A DNA stretch of 64,000 nucleotides from the NCBI GenBank assembly GCA_036401595.1, contig DASWUM010000039.1:1-64000 (forward strand), read 5' to 3'. A model generated the notes under the pieces. The model was not told the DNA's origin, ran no database searches, and saw nothing but the letters and a program-made list of their open reading frames with translations. Shown in pieces: positions 18,087 to 26,028 of this stretch. Made by a program: the position numbers and the translations under genes. Each line of letters starts with the position of its first letter. The stretch's first letter is position 1. The stretch comes from PSRF01 sp036401595. Lineage in GTDB: Bacteria > Acidobacteriota > Blastocatellia > Pyrinomonadales > Pyrinomonadaceae.

Positions 18087-18689
18087 ATGAGGCGCATCGT
18101 TCTTTGGATTGCTGCGATACTGATCACGTTCGCGATTGGACTCGGTGCAGATCGATTGTGGTGGCACTTCTTTGCGGCGCCGCCACCAGCACCGGCAGCT
18201 AAACCTCTCGTGGTCGACGCCCAGCCCGTGAGAGAAACAGTCTTTGTTTCGGTGCCTGCAGAACCGACGCCGGCTAAACCAACTTTGATTCTTGATTACG
18301 ATCCGCTGAGTTTCCAGTTGTGGACCGTCTTCTACATCATGGGTCCGAAGCCAAAGGAGTTCGCTGACTTTGATTCGATCGAGGCAATGCTCAATCCAGA
18401 GGCGAACGACCCGGGCACACTCACGGTTCGCACACGGGAAGGAAATGAGTACGACATCGCAGAGGCAACTTTCGGTCTCGTGACTGAACAAAGGCTCTTT
18501 TTTGCAACTTTGAAATCAAACAACGGAGATTTCGAATATCGTTTCGACGGTGTATTCCTGCGAACAGACTTCGATGCAGTTGCAGGAAAGAACAAAGCCG
18601 TTCTTCGTGGCACGTTAACGAGGATGAAGAATGGTCGAACGATCACTCAGCATGAATTCACTTTCCGAACGGAATACATGGGTTGTTAA
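18087..18689 (+). CDS. Unknown single-span membrane protein
   Basis: 200 residues from ATG 18087, chosen for the strong AAAGGAGG site 5-12 bases upstream. Residues 3-22 (RIVLWIAAILITFAIGLGAD) are a signal anchor, followed by a Pro/Ala-rich linker (about 30-60) and a periplasmic domain with no recognised family. It converges on the YcaQ-like gene, with stops one base apart. No function assigned. Confidence 0.7.
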   Translation: MRRIVLWIAAILITFAIGLGADRLWWHFFAAPPPAPAAKPLVVDAQPVRETVFVSVPAEPTPAKPTLILDYDPLSFQLWTVFYIMGPKPKEFADFDSIEAMLNPEANDPGTLTVRTREGNEYDIAEATFGLVTEQRLFFATLKSNNGDFEYRFDGVFLRTDFDAVAGKNKAVLRGTLTRMKNGRTITQHEFTFRTEYMGC

Positions 18690-18690
18690 C

Positions 18691-19770
18691 TTAAAGAAGC
18701 AGAAACTCTCGAACTCGCTCGAGCTCGGCGTCGAGTTCACGCTTGAACTTGCGATCGTCAGGTGCACTACCGCCGACAAAGCCGAGACGGTAATCAAGCG
18801 CATTATTCTTAATCGACAAATTGGCCCAGCCGATCACGCGGTCACGCCAGAGGAGCGGCATCGCGTAGTAACCCAGCTTGCGTTTGGCCGCCGGTGTGTA
18901 GGCTTCGAAGCGGTAGCTCCAGTTCCAGAATAGTTCAAAACGATCGCGATCGTGGACCACCGGATCGAAAGGCGCCAACTGCCGCACCACATCCTGTGTT
19001 CCGTGGCCCGCCGGGTCTTCATCGGAAGGCCAATACCAATCGACGTCTTCGATACGCGCGTGCGACAGTCGTTGTCGTGCGCGCGTTAAAGCAGACGGCA
19101 ACTCTTTCTGCCACTGTGGCACAGCCCAGCGCAGTCGTCTCACATAGTAAGAAAGACTTGCACCCGGCAGCGGTGCATAAATGCGAACCAACACGTCGAC
19201 AAGCGCATCGACACGTGTCCGGCGCTCAGCGGCACTGTGAGGAACAGGCGCATGTTTGTAAGCCGCGTAAATCCTAATGCCTTTTTCCCGACGTACAATG
19301 CGAAGCAGTCCCGCGTAATGCATCGCGTCGAGCAGGTGCGTGGTGGCGTTTGACGATCCGCCCCAGTAATTCGTGACTCGACCATGAGCAAAATGCTCGT
19401 CAACCTCACGCGGATGTACGACGCCACGTTCGTTTACAAACTCGAGCAGCAGCTTTGCCTTCTTCCGCTGTCCGGCCCGAAGCGACGAACTCGACCGCGG
19501 ATGCATCAGCGTCTGAAGCGAGCGAGTGACGTAGCCGTAGTTAACAAAAAAGTCTTCTTCGATATCGAGAGTGGGATAACGACGTTCAAGTTCACCGGCG
19601 TGATACGACTTAACGCGATGTCGCAGGATGAGATCCTGCGCACGTGCCGGAGCGCGAATCGGATCGGCCTGGACGAAACCCATTTGTTGTAGAACGCGGT
19701 TGAGTGTTCCCGGCTTGGGAAAGTTTCGAGCTACTGTAAATCGTCGCAGGTCGTCAATGGTGATAACCAT
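18691..19770 (-). CDS. YcaQ/AlkX-type DNA glycosylase-like winged-helix protein
   Basis: 359 residues, ATG start. It belongs to the HTH_42 (PF06224) family, whose E. coli member YcaQ/AlkX unhooks interstrand DNA crosslinks and alkylated bases. The motif QADPIRAPARAQDL (about residue 34-47) carries the Q-x-D pattern of the YcaQ branch, in contrast to Q-x-Q of AlkZ. Several winged-helix units are expected: VHPREVDEHFAHGRVTNYWG near residue 115, and the C-terminal WANLSIKNNALDYRLGF block. It is a single gene convergent with the 18087 gene. Confidence 0.82.
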   Translation of the reverse strand: MVITIDDLRRFTVARNFPKPGTLNRVLQQMGFVQADPIRAPARAQDLILRHRVKSYHAGELERRYPTLDIEEDFFVNYGYVTRSLQTLMHPRSSSSLRAGQRKKAKLLLEFVNERGVVHPREVDEHFAHGRVTNYWGGSSNATTHLLDAMHYAGLLRIVRREKGIRIYAAYKHAPVPHSAAERRTRVDALVDVLVRIYAPLPGASLSYYVRRLRWAVPQWQKELPSALTRARQRLSHARIEDVDWYWPSDEDPAGHGTQDVVRQLAPFDPVVHDRDRFELFWNWSYRFEAYTPAAKRKLGYYAMPLLWRDRVIGWANLSIKNNALDYRLGFVGGSAPDDRKFKRELDAELERVREFLLL

Positions 19771-19784
19771 ATGCTCGATCTGTA

Positions 19785-19832
19785 ACCACAGATTACGCAG
19801 ATCTGTTTAAAGAATCTGCGTAATCTGTGGAT
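19785..19832. repeat. Family A perfect hairpin
   Basis: CCACAGATTACGCAGAT (19786-19802) and its exact complement (19814-19830) form a 17-bp stem with an 11-base loop. It lies just beyond the stop of the 111-residue minus-strand gene and just upstream of the YcaQ-like start. Confidence 0.85.
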
Positions 19833-19838
19833 GAAATC

Positions 19839-20174
19839 TCAGTAGTGAATTACTGCGGTGAAGAAGTCATTAAAGTCAGAGACTGTGGTGCCTGGAGCTG
19901 CGCTGAGGACAAGCGTGTGTTGCACTCCGTACTTGAGTTGCACCGCGAAATATGCCGGGACTACGGCTCGATGGGTCGTCTGGGTGTTGGAAAAAATATT
20001 TGCCTGACCGAGCGTTTGGCCATCGAGTTGAACCTGGATGCCAATCAAGCTGTTGGCGGTCTGAGTCCAAACCGACCCGTTGATTTCCAGATAGCAGGGA
20101 GAGTCGCTGATTGCCTTAAAGTTAACGGTGATGGGTAACGGACCTTTTTGTTGAGCGATCAATTGAACTGCCAT
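19839..20174 (-). CDS. Small unknown beta-rich protein
   Basis: 111 residues. A strong AAGGAAGG site lies 6-13 bases before the ATG. There is no signal peptide or membrane span. The sequence alternates polar and hydrophobic residues (ITVNFKAIS, YLEINGSVW, FAVQLKYGVQHTLVLS), suggesting a compact beta-sandwich. I do not recognise it. It stands alone between the GNAT gene and a family A hairpin that may terminate it. Confidence 0.7.
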   Translation of the reverse strand: MAVQLIAQQKGPLPITVNFKAISDSPCYLEINGSVWTQTANSLIGIQVQLDGQTLGQANIFSNTQTTHRAVVPAYFAVQLKYGVQHTLVLSAAPGTTVSDFNDFFTAVIHY

Positions 20175-20238
20175 GTGTTCTTCCTTCCTTTTTTAAGACT
20201 CGAAACATTTGTAGAGCGTCGAGGAGTGTAATAGTGAT

Positions 20239-20703
20239 TCAAATCTGTTTCTCGTAAAACCTGCTCAATGGATCCGGTTTGTAGTCACCGAAAGGTGAAA
20301 TCAAACCGAAACCAGCGCGTTCGTAGAGACCGATCGCCGCGTGCTGATGAATGCCGGTCTCCAACCGCAGCACGTTGATGCCGTTACTACGCGTGAATTC
20401 AGTTAAGTGGTCGAGCATTAACTGAGCAAAGCCAAGTCCACGAAACTGCGGCCGAATGTACATGCGCTTGATCTCGCCATATTCAGTGCCGAAGAACTGC
20501 ACGCCACCACACCCAATCGGAACACCGGCGCTGTCGCGAATGACAAAGAACGAGACACCCTGGCGCAGCAGCTTCTCCACACTGTAGCCGTGACGGCTTT
20601 CTGACGGGTAAAGCGGATCGAGGTGCGCTTCAAGCTCTGTAATAAGTGCTATGGCATCCTCACTGTCGGGACGTTCGAGTGAGATGACCGCTGCAGCAGA
20701 CAT
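20239..20703 (-). CDS. GNAT family N-acetyltransferase
   Basis: 154 residues, ATG start. The GNAT acetyl-CoA binding loop is seen in IRPQFRGLGFAQLMLDHL (pattern Q/RxxGxG/A), followed by the beta-bulge strand LRLETGIHQHAAIGLYERAGF, typical of small-molecule or peptide acetyltransferases. It lies 14 bases downstream of the TldE-like gene on the same strand and may be co-transcribed with it. The substrate is unknown. Confidence 0.88.
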   Translation of the reverse strand: MSAAAVISLERPDSEDAIALITELEAHLDPLYPSESRHGYSVEKLLRQGVSFFVIRDSAGVPIGCGGVQFFGTEYGEIKRMYIRPQFRGLGFAQLMLDHLTEFTRSNGINVLRLETGIHQHAAIGLYERAGFGLISPFGDYKPDPLSRFYEKQI

Positions 20704-20717
20704 GATAGCGACTGAGT

Positions 20718-22067
20718 TTAGACGGCCTCTGATTGCGAAGTGAAGTGAAACGCTTTCACTTTCAACGCCGGTAACAACGAAGAGCTGCCACCTTGGCCTT
20801 CAGAACTGCCGACGCGTTCCGGCTTGCCAATCATGTCGACGTTGCCTGGCGCAAGTAATTCCATCAGGCTCTGATTGAAACGGAAATTCTTGACCGGATA
20901 TTGGATCTTGCCTTTCTCGATGTACCAGATGCCGTCGCGAGTCAGTCCGGTTTGTAATGCTGTTCGTGGATCGACACCGCGGATGTACCAGAAACGACCC
21001 AGCAGCAGACCACGATCCATCGACTTGATCATGTCGTCGATTGCGACGGGAGGTTGCGAGCTCTCCATGATGCTGTTCACTGGTCCAGGCGTAGGCTCTT
21101 TGCCTTTTTGCTTCGCCCAGAAGCGCGAATAGACGAGGTTCTCCAACACGCCATTGCGAACGAGCGTAATTCGCTGGGCCGGAATTCCGGCCTGGGCTGA
21201 TTGCGAGCCCGGCAATTCCGGATGCCACGGATCGCTATAGACGTTAATGCGCTCGTCGAAGATCTTCTCACCGACCTTCGTTGTACCTCCGGGGAGTGAG
21301 AATGGACTGCGTCCCTCTTCAGCACTGCGTGCGTCAAAACTGAACGCAAAGAATCCCAGCAGGTCTGCGACTGCCTGCGGTTCGAGAATCACGGGATACG
21401 CGCCGGGCTCGAGCACTTGCGGATTCCGGGCTTCGAGCGCTTTGCGAATCGCTTCGTTCGCGACGCGTGCAGTGTCGAGTTTGCCGACGTCGAAGTGGTT
21501 GCGCAGAAAATATCCGGAGCTGGTTCCGTCAGGTGTTCGTGCAGTTGTTGCTAAACTAACCAGACTCGACTGTTCGTAGATGAAGTTTCCATTCTTTGTC
21601 GCTGAAGCACCTGCTGCGCCGCGCGCCTGGTGGAACCCCGCGCCTACCACTTTCGCCTTTTCACAAGCGGTGATTACGTCGTTGATTGTCTTTGCACGGC
21701 TGGTGACTGAGATGTTCGAAGTCGCCTCGACGTACCCGTTGACAGGCTTGTAAGTTTGCTGGCTAAGTGTTGGCATGTATTCGCGATCGACGGGCGAGAT
21801 GCGCGCGAGCTCTTGGGCCTGAGCGACGGTGGCTTTGACTGACTCGTCGTCGATCTCGTTTGTCGAAGCTGCACCACGTTTGCTGCCGATCCACACCGTA
21901 ACACCAACGCTCACGTTTTCGCGTGCGCCGCTCGTAGTGAACGCGTTCGAAGCGAAACGAAGGTGGCCGTAGTTTTCACTGGTGACACCGACAACCGCGT
22001 CATCAGCTTTCACGTAGCTCAGGAGCTTTTCACAGATTGCGCGTGCTTCTTTTTCAGTGAGCAGCAT
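20718..22067 (-). CDS. tldE: TldE/PmbA-like subunit of TldD/E protease
   Basis: 449 residues, AGGAGA ribosome binding site. TldD and TldE form a heterodimeric metalloprotease that degrades unfolded peptides and matures some RiPPs and antitoxins. This member lacks the HExxxH zinc motif, as expected of the TldE/PmbA half, and has the family C-terminal features (DMIKSMDRGLLLGRFWYIRG). No signal peptide is visible, whereas the partner upstream carries a Tat signal. It starts 25 bases after tldD, so they form one operon. Confidence 0.88.
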   Translation of the reverse strand: MLLTEKEARAICEKLLSYVKADDAVVGVTSENYGHLRFASNAFTTSGARENVSVGVTVWIGSKRGAASTNEIDDESVKATVAQAQELARISPVDREYMPTLSQQTYKPVNGYVEATSNISVTSRAKTINDVITACEKAKVVGAGFHQARGAAGASATKNGNFIYEQSSLVSLATTARTPDGTSSGYFLRNHFDVGKLDTARVANEAIRKALEARNPQVLEPGAYPVILEPQAVADLLGFFAFSFDARSAEEGRSPFSLPGGTTKVGEKIFDERINVYSDPWHPELPGSQSAQAGIPAQRITLVRNGVLENLVYSRFWAKQKGKEPTPGPVNSIMESSQPPVAIDDMIKSMDRGLLLGRFWYIRGVDPRTALQTGLTRDGIWYIEKGKIQYPVKNFRFNQSLMELLAPGNVDMIGKPERVGSSEGQGGSSSLLPALKVKAFHFTSQSEAV

Positions 22068-22092
22068 GCGGGATTCTCCTCAATTGTAGAAC

Positions 22093-23676
22093 CTATGACT
22101 TTCGTGCCGTGTTCAGCACATTAACTTGCCGGAAGCGAGCGACGGGACAGCCGTGGCTGACGGCGTTCGACTGGCCCGGCTCACCTTTGCCGTCGTTGAA
22201 GCTGCCGCCAAGTTCGTATGTCGTTTGTCCGCCGAGGCCGTCGCATGAATTCCAGAAGTCTGTTGTCTTCGCTTGATAGGCAACGTCGCGCAACATCTCG
22301 CCGCGCTTTCCATTCTTGATTTCCCAGAACGTCTGGCCGCCAAACTGGAAGTTGTAGCGCTGCTGATCGATTGAATAGCTGCCATCGCCGTAAATCAGGA
22401 TGCCGTTCTCCACACCGGCAATCAGATCCTCGAGCTTTGTGTTGTCGGGCCCGGGTTGGAGCGAGACATTGGGCATGCGTGGGAACGAGATGCTGCCCCA
22501 GCTATCGCCGTGATTACAGCCGTACGACTTTTTCTGACCTGTCATTGCCGCCAGGTCACGTGTGGTCTGCCAATCGACAAACATGCCGTCCTTGATCAGA
22601 TGCCAGCGTTGACCGGGAACGCCTTCGTCGTCGTACCCGACTGTTGCTAAACCGGCAGGCTGCGTTCTGTCGGCGACAAAGTTCATGATCTTTGAAGCGA
22701 ATTGCAGCTTGCCGAGTTTGTCCTGGGTGAGAAAACTCGTGCCGGCGTAGTTTGCTTCCATCCAGAGTGAACGATCGAGCTCGGTCGGATGGCCCACTGA
22801 CTCGTGAATCGTCAGCCACAAGTGCGACGGATGCAGCACCAGATCGTATTTACCGGGCGTCACGGCTTTGGCGCTGAGCTTCATCACGGCTTCTTCGCCG
22901 GCCTGTTGTGCTTCTCGTTTCCAGTCGTGCCTTTCGAGGTACTCGTAGCCCATTTGCTGTGGTCCACCGAGCGCGCTGCGTGATTGGAAATCGCCGTTCG
23001 CGCGGTTTACGGCGGTTACTGTGAAACTCGGATTAGCACGAACGATGTATTGTTCGATACGAGAGCCGTCTGTCGAGGCGTAAAACTTCTGTTCGTTCAC
23101 AAATCCCATGAACGAGTTAACGAAGTTGACGCCCTTCGTCTTCATCGCCGAATCGTTTAGCGAGAGGAGAAACTGGATCTTGTCGTCGATGGAGACATCA
23201 AACGGATCTCGGTCAAAAGTGCTCTTCCACGTCGTCGAGACTTTATCAACCGGAACCAGCGAGATGCGCTTACGCTGGTACACGGAATTCGCTTTCGCGA
23301 TATCGACTGCCTGCTGCGTGATGCGGCGAACATCTTCCGGCGTGACACTGCGACTCGATGCGAAACCCCACGTGCCTTTGTAAAGCACGCGCACGCCAAA
23401 GCCGAAACTCTGCCCGCGCGAAACGTTTTGCACCTGCTGCTCGCGCGTTGCAATCGATTCGTTGCGATACCGATTGATGCGAATGTCGGCGTAAGTGACG
23501 CCGAGCTTGCGAGCGGTGTTGAGAGCGACATCAGCGAGCGCGTTCTTGTCGATGCCGTTTGCGGCAGCTTCTTCGGCGGCGGTGACGCTCGTAACCCAGG
23601 AGGGCAGGGAAGAGAGCGAGATAGCCCCGGCCGCAACCCCGGCCGACTTCATAAAGTCACGACGAGAGGTAGTCAT
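22093..23676 (-). CDS. tldD: TldD-like metalloprotease with Tat signal
   Basis: 527 residues. The N-terminus carries a twin-arginine signal (SRRDFMKSAGVAAGAIS), so export in folded form is predicted. The zinc motif HESVGHPTELD is present in LWLTIHESVGHPTELDRS. The C-terminal region has the usual glycine-rich family blocks, including VENGILIYGDGSYSIDQQRY. It is longer than E. coli TldD (about 480 residues) because of the signal. First gene of the tldD-tldE pair. A secreted TldD suggests extracytoplasmic peptide processing. Export of the unsignalled partner by piggy-back is inference. Confidence 0.9.
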   Translation of the reverse strand: MTTSRRDFMKSAGVAAGAISLSSLPSWVTSVTAAEEAAANGIDKNALADVALNTARKLGVTYADIRINRYRNESIATREQQVQNVSRGQSFGFGVRVLYKGTWGFASSRSVTPEDVRRITQQAVDIAKANSVYQRKRISLVPVDKVSTTWKSTFDRDPFDVSIDDKIQFLLSLNDSAMKTKGVNFVNSFMGFVNEQKFYASTDGSRIEQYIVRANPSFTVTAVNRANGDFQSRSALGGPQQMGYEYLERHDWKREAQQAGEEAVMKLSAKAVTPGKYDLVLHPSHLWLTIHESVGHPTELDRSLWMEANYAGTSFLTQDKLGKLQFASKIMNFVADRTQPAGLATVGYDDEGVPGQRWHLIKDGMFVDWQTTRDLAAMTGQKKSYGCNHGDSWGSISFPRMPNVSLQPGPDNTKLEDLIAGVENGILIYGDGSYSIDQQRYNFQFGGQTFWEIKNGKRGEMLRDVAYQAKTTDFWNSCDGLGGQTTYELGGSFNDGKGEPGQSNAVSHGCPVARFRQVNVLNTARKS

Positions 23677-23758
23677 TGTAACGCCTCGTTCGGATGGTGG
23701 AATTAAAGGACGGCGATGATCTAACGCGGTGAGGTCTGAAAAGTCAACGATTTTCGCT

Positions 23759-23779
23759 TATCCACAGATTACACAGATT
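23759..23779. repeat. Family A half repeat
   Basis: TATCCACAGATTACACAGATT, one arm only, just downstream of the minus-strand stop of the 562-residue gene. Confidence 0.7.
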
Positions 23780-23782
23780 CGA

Positions 23783-25471
23783 TCAATAAATTCGAGGACG
23801 CTTTGGTGGACCCAACACAATCGACTGCGCCAACTTTAGCTGAGCCATCATGCGGATTTCAGATCTTTCGAATTGCGCCGCAATGCTCACGGCACGATCA
23901 AAATCGCACCAGGCAAAATACGGTGCGTCTCCGGAAATACTTGTGAGGAGACTACCAAGGTCGCCGTTAGCGGACATATTCCACTCGCCGCTTCGCACAT
24001 AACGTGTGTCGAAGCCATCGAGCTTGACCGCGGCATCCACCAGCTCGTTGAGTTTCGGCATCAGCGACTCCATGATGGTAAAGCCTCGATCGTTTTTTTC
24101 CATGCAATAAAGTCCTGCGACGTAAGCCAGAGCGCGAAGTTGCTCGGCCGGCTGTTTGTGAATTTCAATCAGTTCAGTGGCTCGGTCCAGCAGTTTCAAC
24201 GCCACTGTTCGATTGTTTGCGCCAATTCGAATGGCGGTCTTTGTCATAAAGTCGACACGTCGCCTGTCGTCGGTAAATTCGTCGATCTGCCGTTGAATCT
24301 TTTCCAGTTCGGCCTCACTCAGCGTGGCCGAGCTTTTTGCCAACTCGAGTTCTTTGAGCATGCGCTGTTTGACCTCGGGATTCTCGTCATACCCCTCCGC
24401 AATCTTTTGCGCGCGTTCCAGATCCTCATCACGTCGAGCGAGATTGAATGCACGCCAGTAAACTGTCTCTTTCAGCGGCGGATACTTCGCGGCCACTTGC
24501 AGGAGTGCAACATAGTCACGGACCGCTGCGAACTCGTCCACTTCCGCATAAATGTCTTGCCATGAACGACCGTCGGGTGCACGGTTGCCTTCGTACTCCG
24601 GGGCGAGGCTTTTGAGTCTGGCAGCACGCGGATCAACGCTTCCCAAGCGGGCCAGCACCGGTCCAATTTCGTTGCAGAAGTATTCTCCCGATGTTTCGGA
24701 CGAATCCCGGTCGCACTTATTTGCGAGAGCCGCCTTCATAAGAATGTCGATCAGTTCTCGAAAGCCGGTCTCGTCAGCAAGCGGTGGTGTGAGCCGGACC
24801 AGAGAGCGGACAAAGCTCAGCATCCGGTAGTCCTGAACGAAGTTTGCTTTGCGAACTTTGTCGACGGTTTCCTTGTAGAGCGTCACTCCTTGTTCTCTAT
24901 GTTTGCTTAGCAGTTGGCGCAGGAGCGGCAGGAAATCTTCGGAAGGCGACAGGGCGAGTGCAGCACGTCCGAGTTTGAGCGCGATATCGGGATTGCTGGC
25001 GGCGACTTGTTTGCCCAAACGCAACGTGAGTTCGCGTTCTTTTTCCCAGGCGCGCTGCGGCATTTGTTCGTATGACGGTTGAGTCGACTTCAGGAAGTCA
25101 AAAGCAAACTCGGGATCGTATTTGGCGATCCGCTCGATGGTGTCAGCACGCAGTTGCAGAAAGACGAGGAAGGTTATTGAGCTCTGCGAGTCGCTACGGT
25201 CAGGGGGTTGCAAGCCAACATTGAGATCCTGGCCCACGGCAACAAAAATCGCGCGAGCACGTCTTTCGTCATGTGGCCAAAGCGACCACGCGATGTTTGA
25301 GCCGATACGCGCTCGATTCTCGGCGGATTGTAGCGTGCCGATCTGTCCTGACAATGATTCAAGCAGATCGTACGCCTTCTCTTTTAAGGCGGTGTCACCG
25401 GCCTGAGCAAATAAGAGGGCGGGGTTGAGGAAGAGTATTGCGGTTAGGATCAAGACTTTAGGGCGGATCAT
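23783..25471 (-). CDS. Secreted helical-repeat protein of unknown function
   Basis: 562 residues from the ATG at 25471, which has a GGAGG site 5 bases upstream (the frame also offers a TTG one codon earlier). Residues 1-22 (MIRPKVLILTAILFLNPALL) are a signal peptide. The rest is strongly alpha-helical with repeated short helical pairs (for example WRAFNLARRDEDLERAQKIAEG), like TPR/HEAT solenoids. It may be a periplasmic scaffold. No family recognised. Single gene between the GNAT and tldD genes. Confidence 0.75.
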   Translation of the reverse strand: MIRPKVLILTAILFLNPALLFAQAGDTALKEKAYDLLESLSGQIGTLQSAENRARIGSNIAWSLWPHDERRARAIFVAVGQDLNVGLQPPDRSDSQSSITFLVFLQLRADTIERIAKYDPEFAFDFLKSTQPSYEQMPQRAWEKERELTLRLGKQVAASNPDIALKLGRAALALSPSEDFLPLLRQLLSKHREQGVTLYKETVDKVRKANFVQDYRMLSFVRSLVRLTPPLADETGFRELIDILMKAALANKCDRDSSETSGEYFCNEIGPVLARLGSVDPRAARLKSLAPEYEGNRAPDGRSWQDIYAEVDEFAAVRDYVALLQVAAKYPPLKETVYWRAFNLARRDEDLERAQKIAEGYDENPEVKQRMLKELELAKSSATLSEAELEKIQRQIDEFTDDRRRVDFMTKTAIRIGANNRTVALKLLDRATELIEIHKQPAEQLRALAYVAGLYCMEKNDRGFTIMESLMPKLNELVDAAVKLDGFDTRYVRSGEWNMSANGDLGSLLTSISGDAPYFAWCDFDRAVSIAAQFERSEIRMMAQLKLAQSIVLGPPKRPRIY

Positions 25472-25487
25472 CAAACCTCCGAGAATA

Positions 25488-25516
25488 AATCCGTCTTTAT
25501 CCGTGTAATCCTGTGG
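25488..25516. repeat. Family A repeat at the GNAT stop
   Basis: AATCCGTCTTTATCCGTGTAA and following bases to 25516. On the minus strand the TAG stop of the GNAT gene is followed by GGCCACAGGATTACACGG. It closely matches the coding copy at the ccmF end (48325-48352). Confidence 0.65.
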
Positions 25517-25518
25517 CC

Positions 25519-26028
25519 CTACTGCGTCGGACGCAGTCGACCCATCACGATCGAATCCACGAACTCGCCGTCGCGCAGTGCATGTTGTCGCAACGTGCCT
25601 TCAACTTCAAAACCGAAGCGTTCGTACAGTCGAATGGCGGATTGGTTGTCGGCGTAGACTTCGAGTTCGAGTCGCGTGAGGTTGAGCCAGTTGTCTGCAA
25701 AATCCACGATCGCTTGCATGAGTGCTTTGCCGACCCCTTTACCTTGCCACTCGTGATGCACGCAAATTCCGATTGCTCCGGCATGACGGCGACGCGGACG
25801 GTTTGGAAACGTATCGACGCCGACCATGCCGACGATGCGGCCGTCGATAAGCCCGACAAGGTTGTAAACGCTATCAATGTTTTCGGTCAGGCGTCTGCGC
25901 CAATACTCACGCGACGGATAAGGTAGCTGCAGCGTTGCGGCGTACACCGCCGCGGCGGAGAAGATCTCATGCAGCGCATCGGCGTCATCCGGCTCAGCGC
26001 GACGAATTGTTAGACTTTCAACCGTCAA
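25519..26028 (-). CDS. GNAT family N-acetyltransferase (RimI/phosphinothricin type)
   Basis: 169 residues with TTG start overlapping the TGA of the OPT gene by three bases; an AGGAGAG site lies upstream, within the OPT 3' end. HHEWQGKGVGKALMQAIVDF is the acetyl-CoA pyrophosphate loop, and LTRLELEVYADNQSAIRLYERFGFEVEGTLR the classic C-terminal GNAT strand-helix. It resembles proteins annotated as ribosomal-protein-alanine or aminoglycoside-like acetyltransferases. Translational coupling to the OPT transporter suggests a link to peptide metabolism (inference). Confidence 0.88.
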   Translation of the reverse strand: MTVESLTIRRAEPDDADALHEIFSAAAVYAATLQLPYPSREYWRRRLTENIDSVYNLVGLIDGRIVGMVGVDTFPNRPRRRHAGAIGICVHHEWQGKGVGKALMQAIVDFADNWLNLTRLELEVYADNQSAIRLYERFGFEVEGTLRQHALRDGEFVDSIVMGRLRPTQ

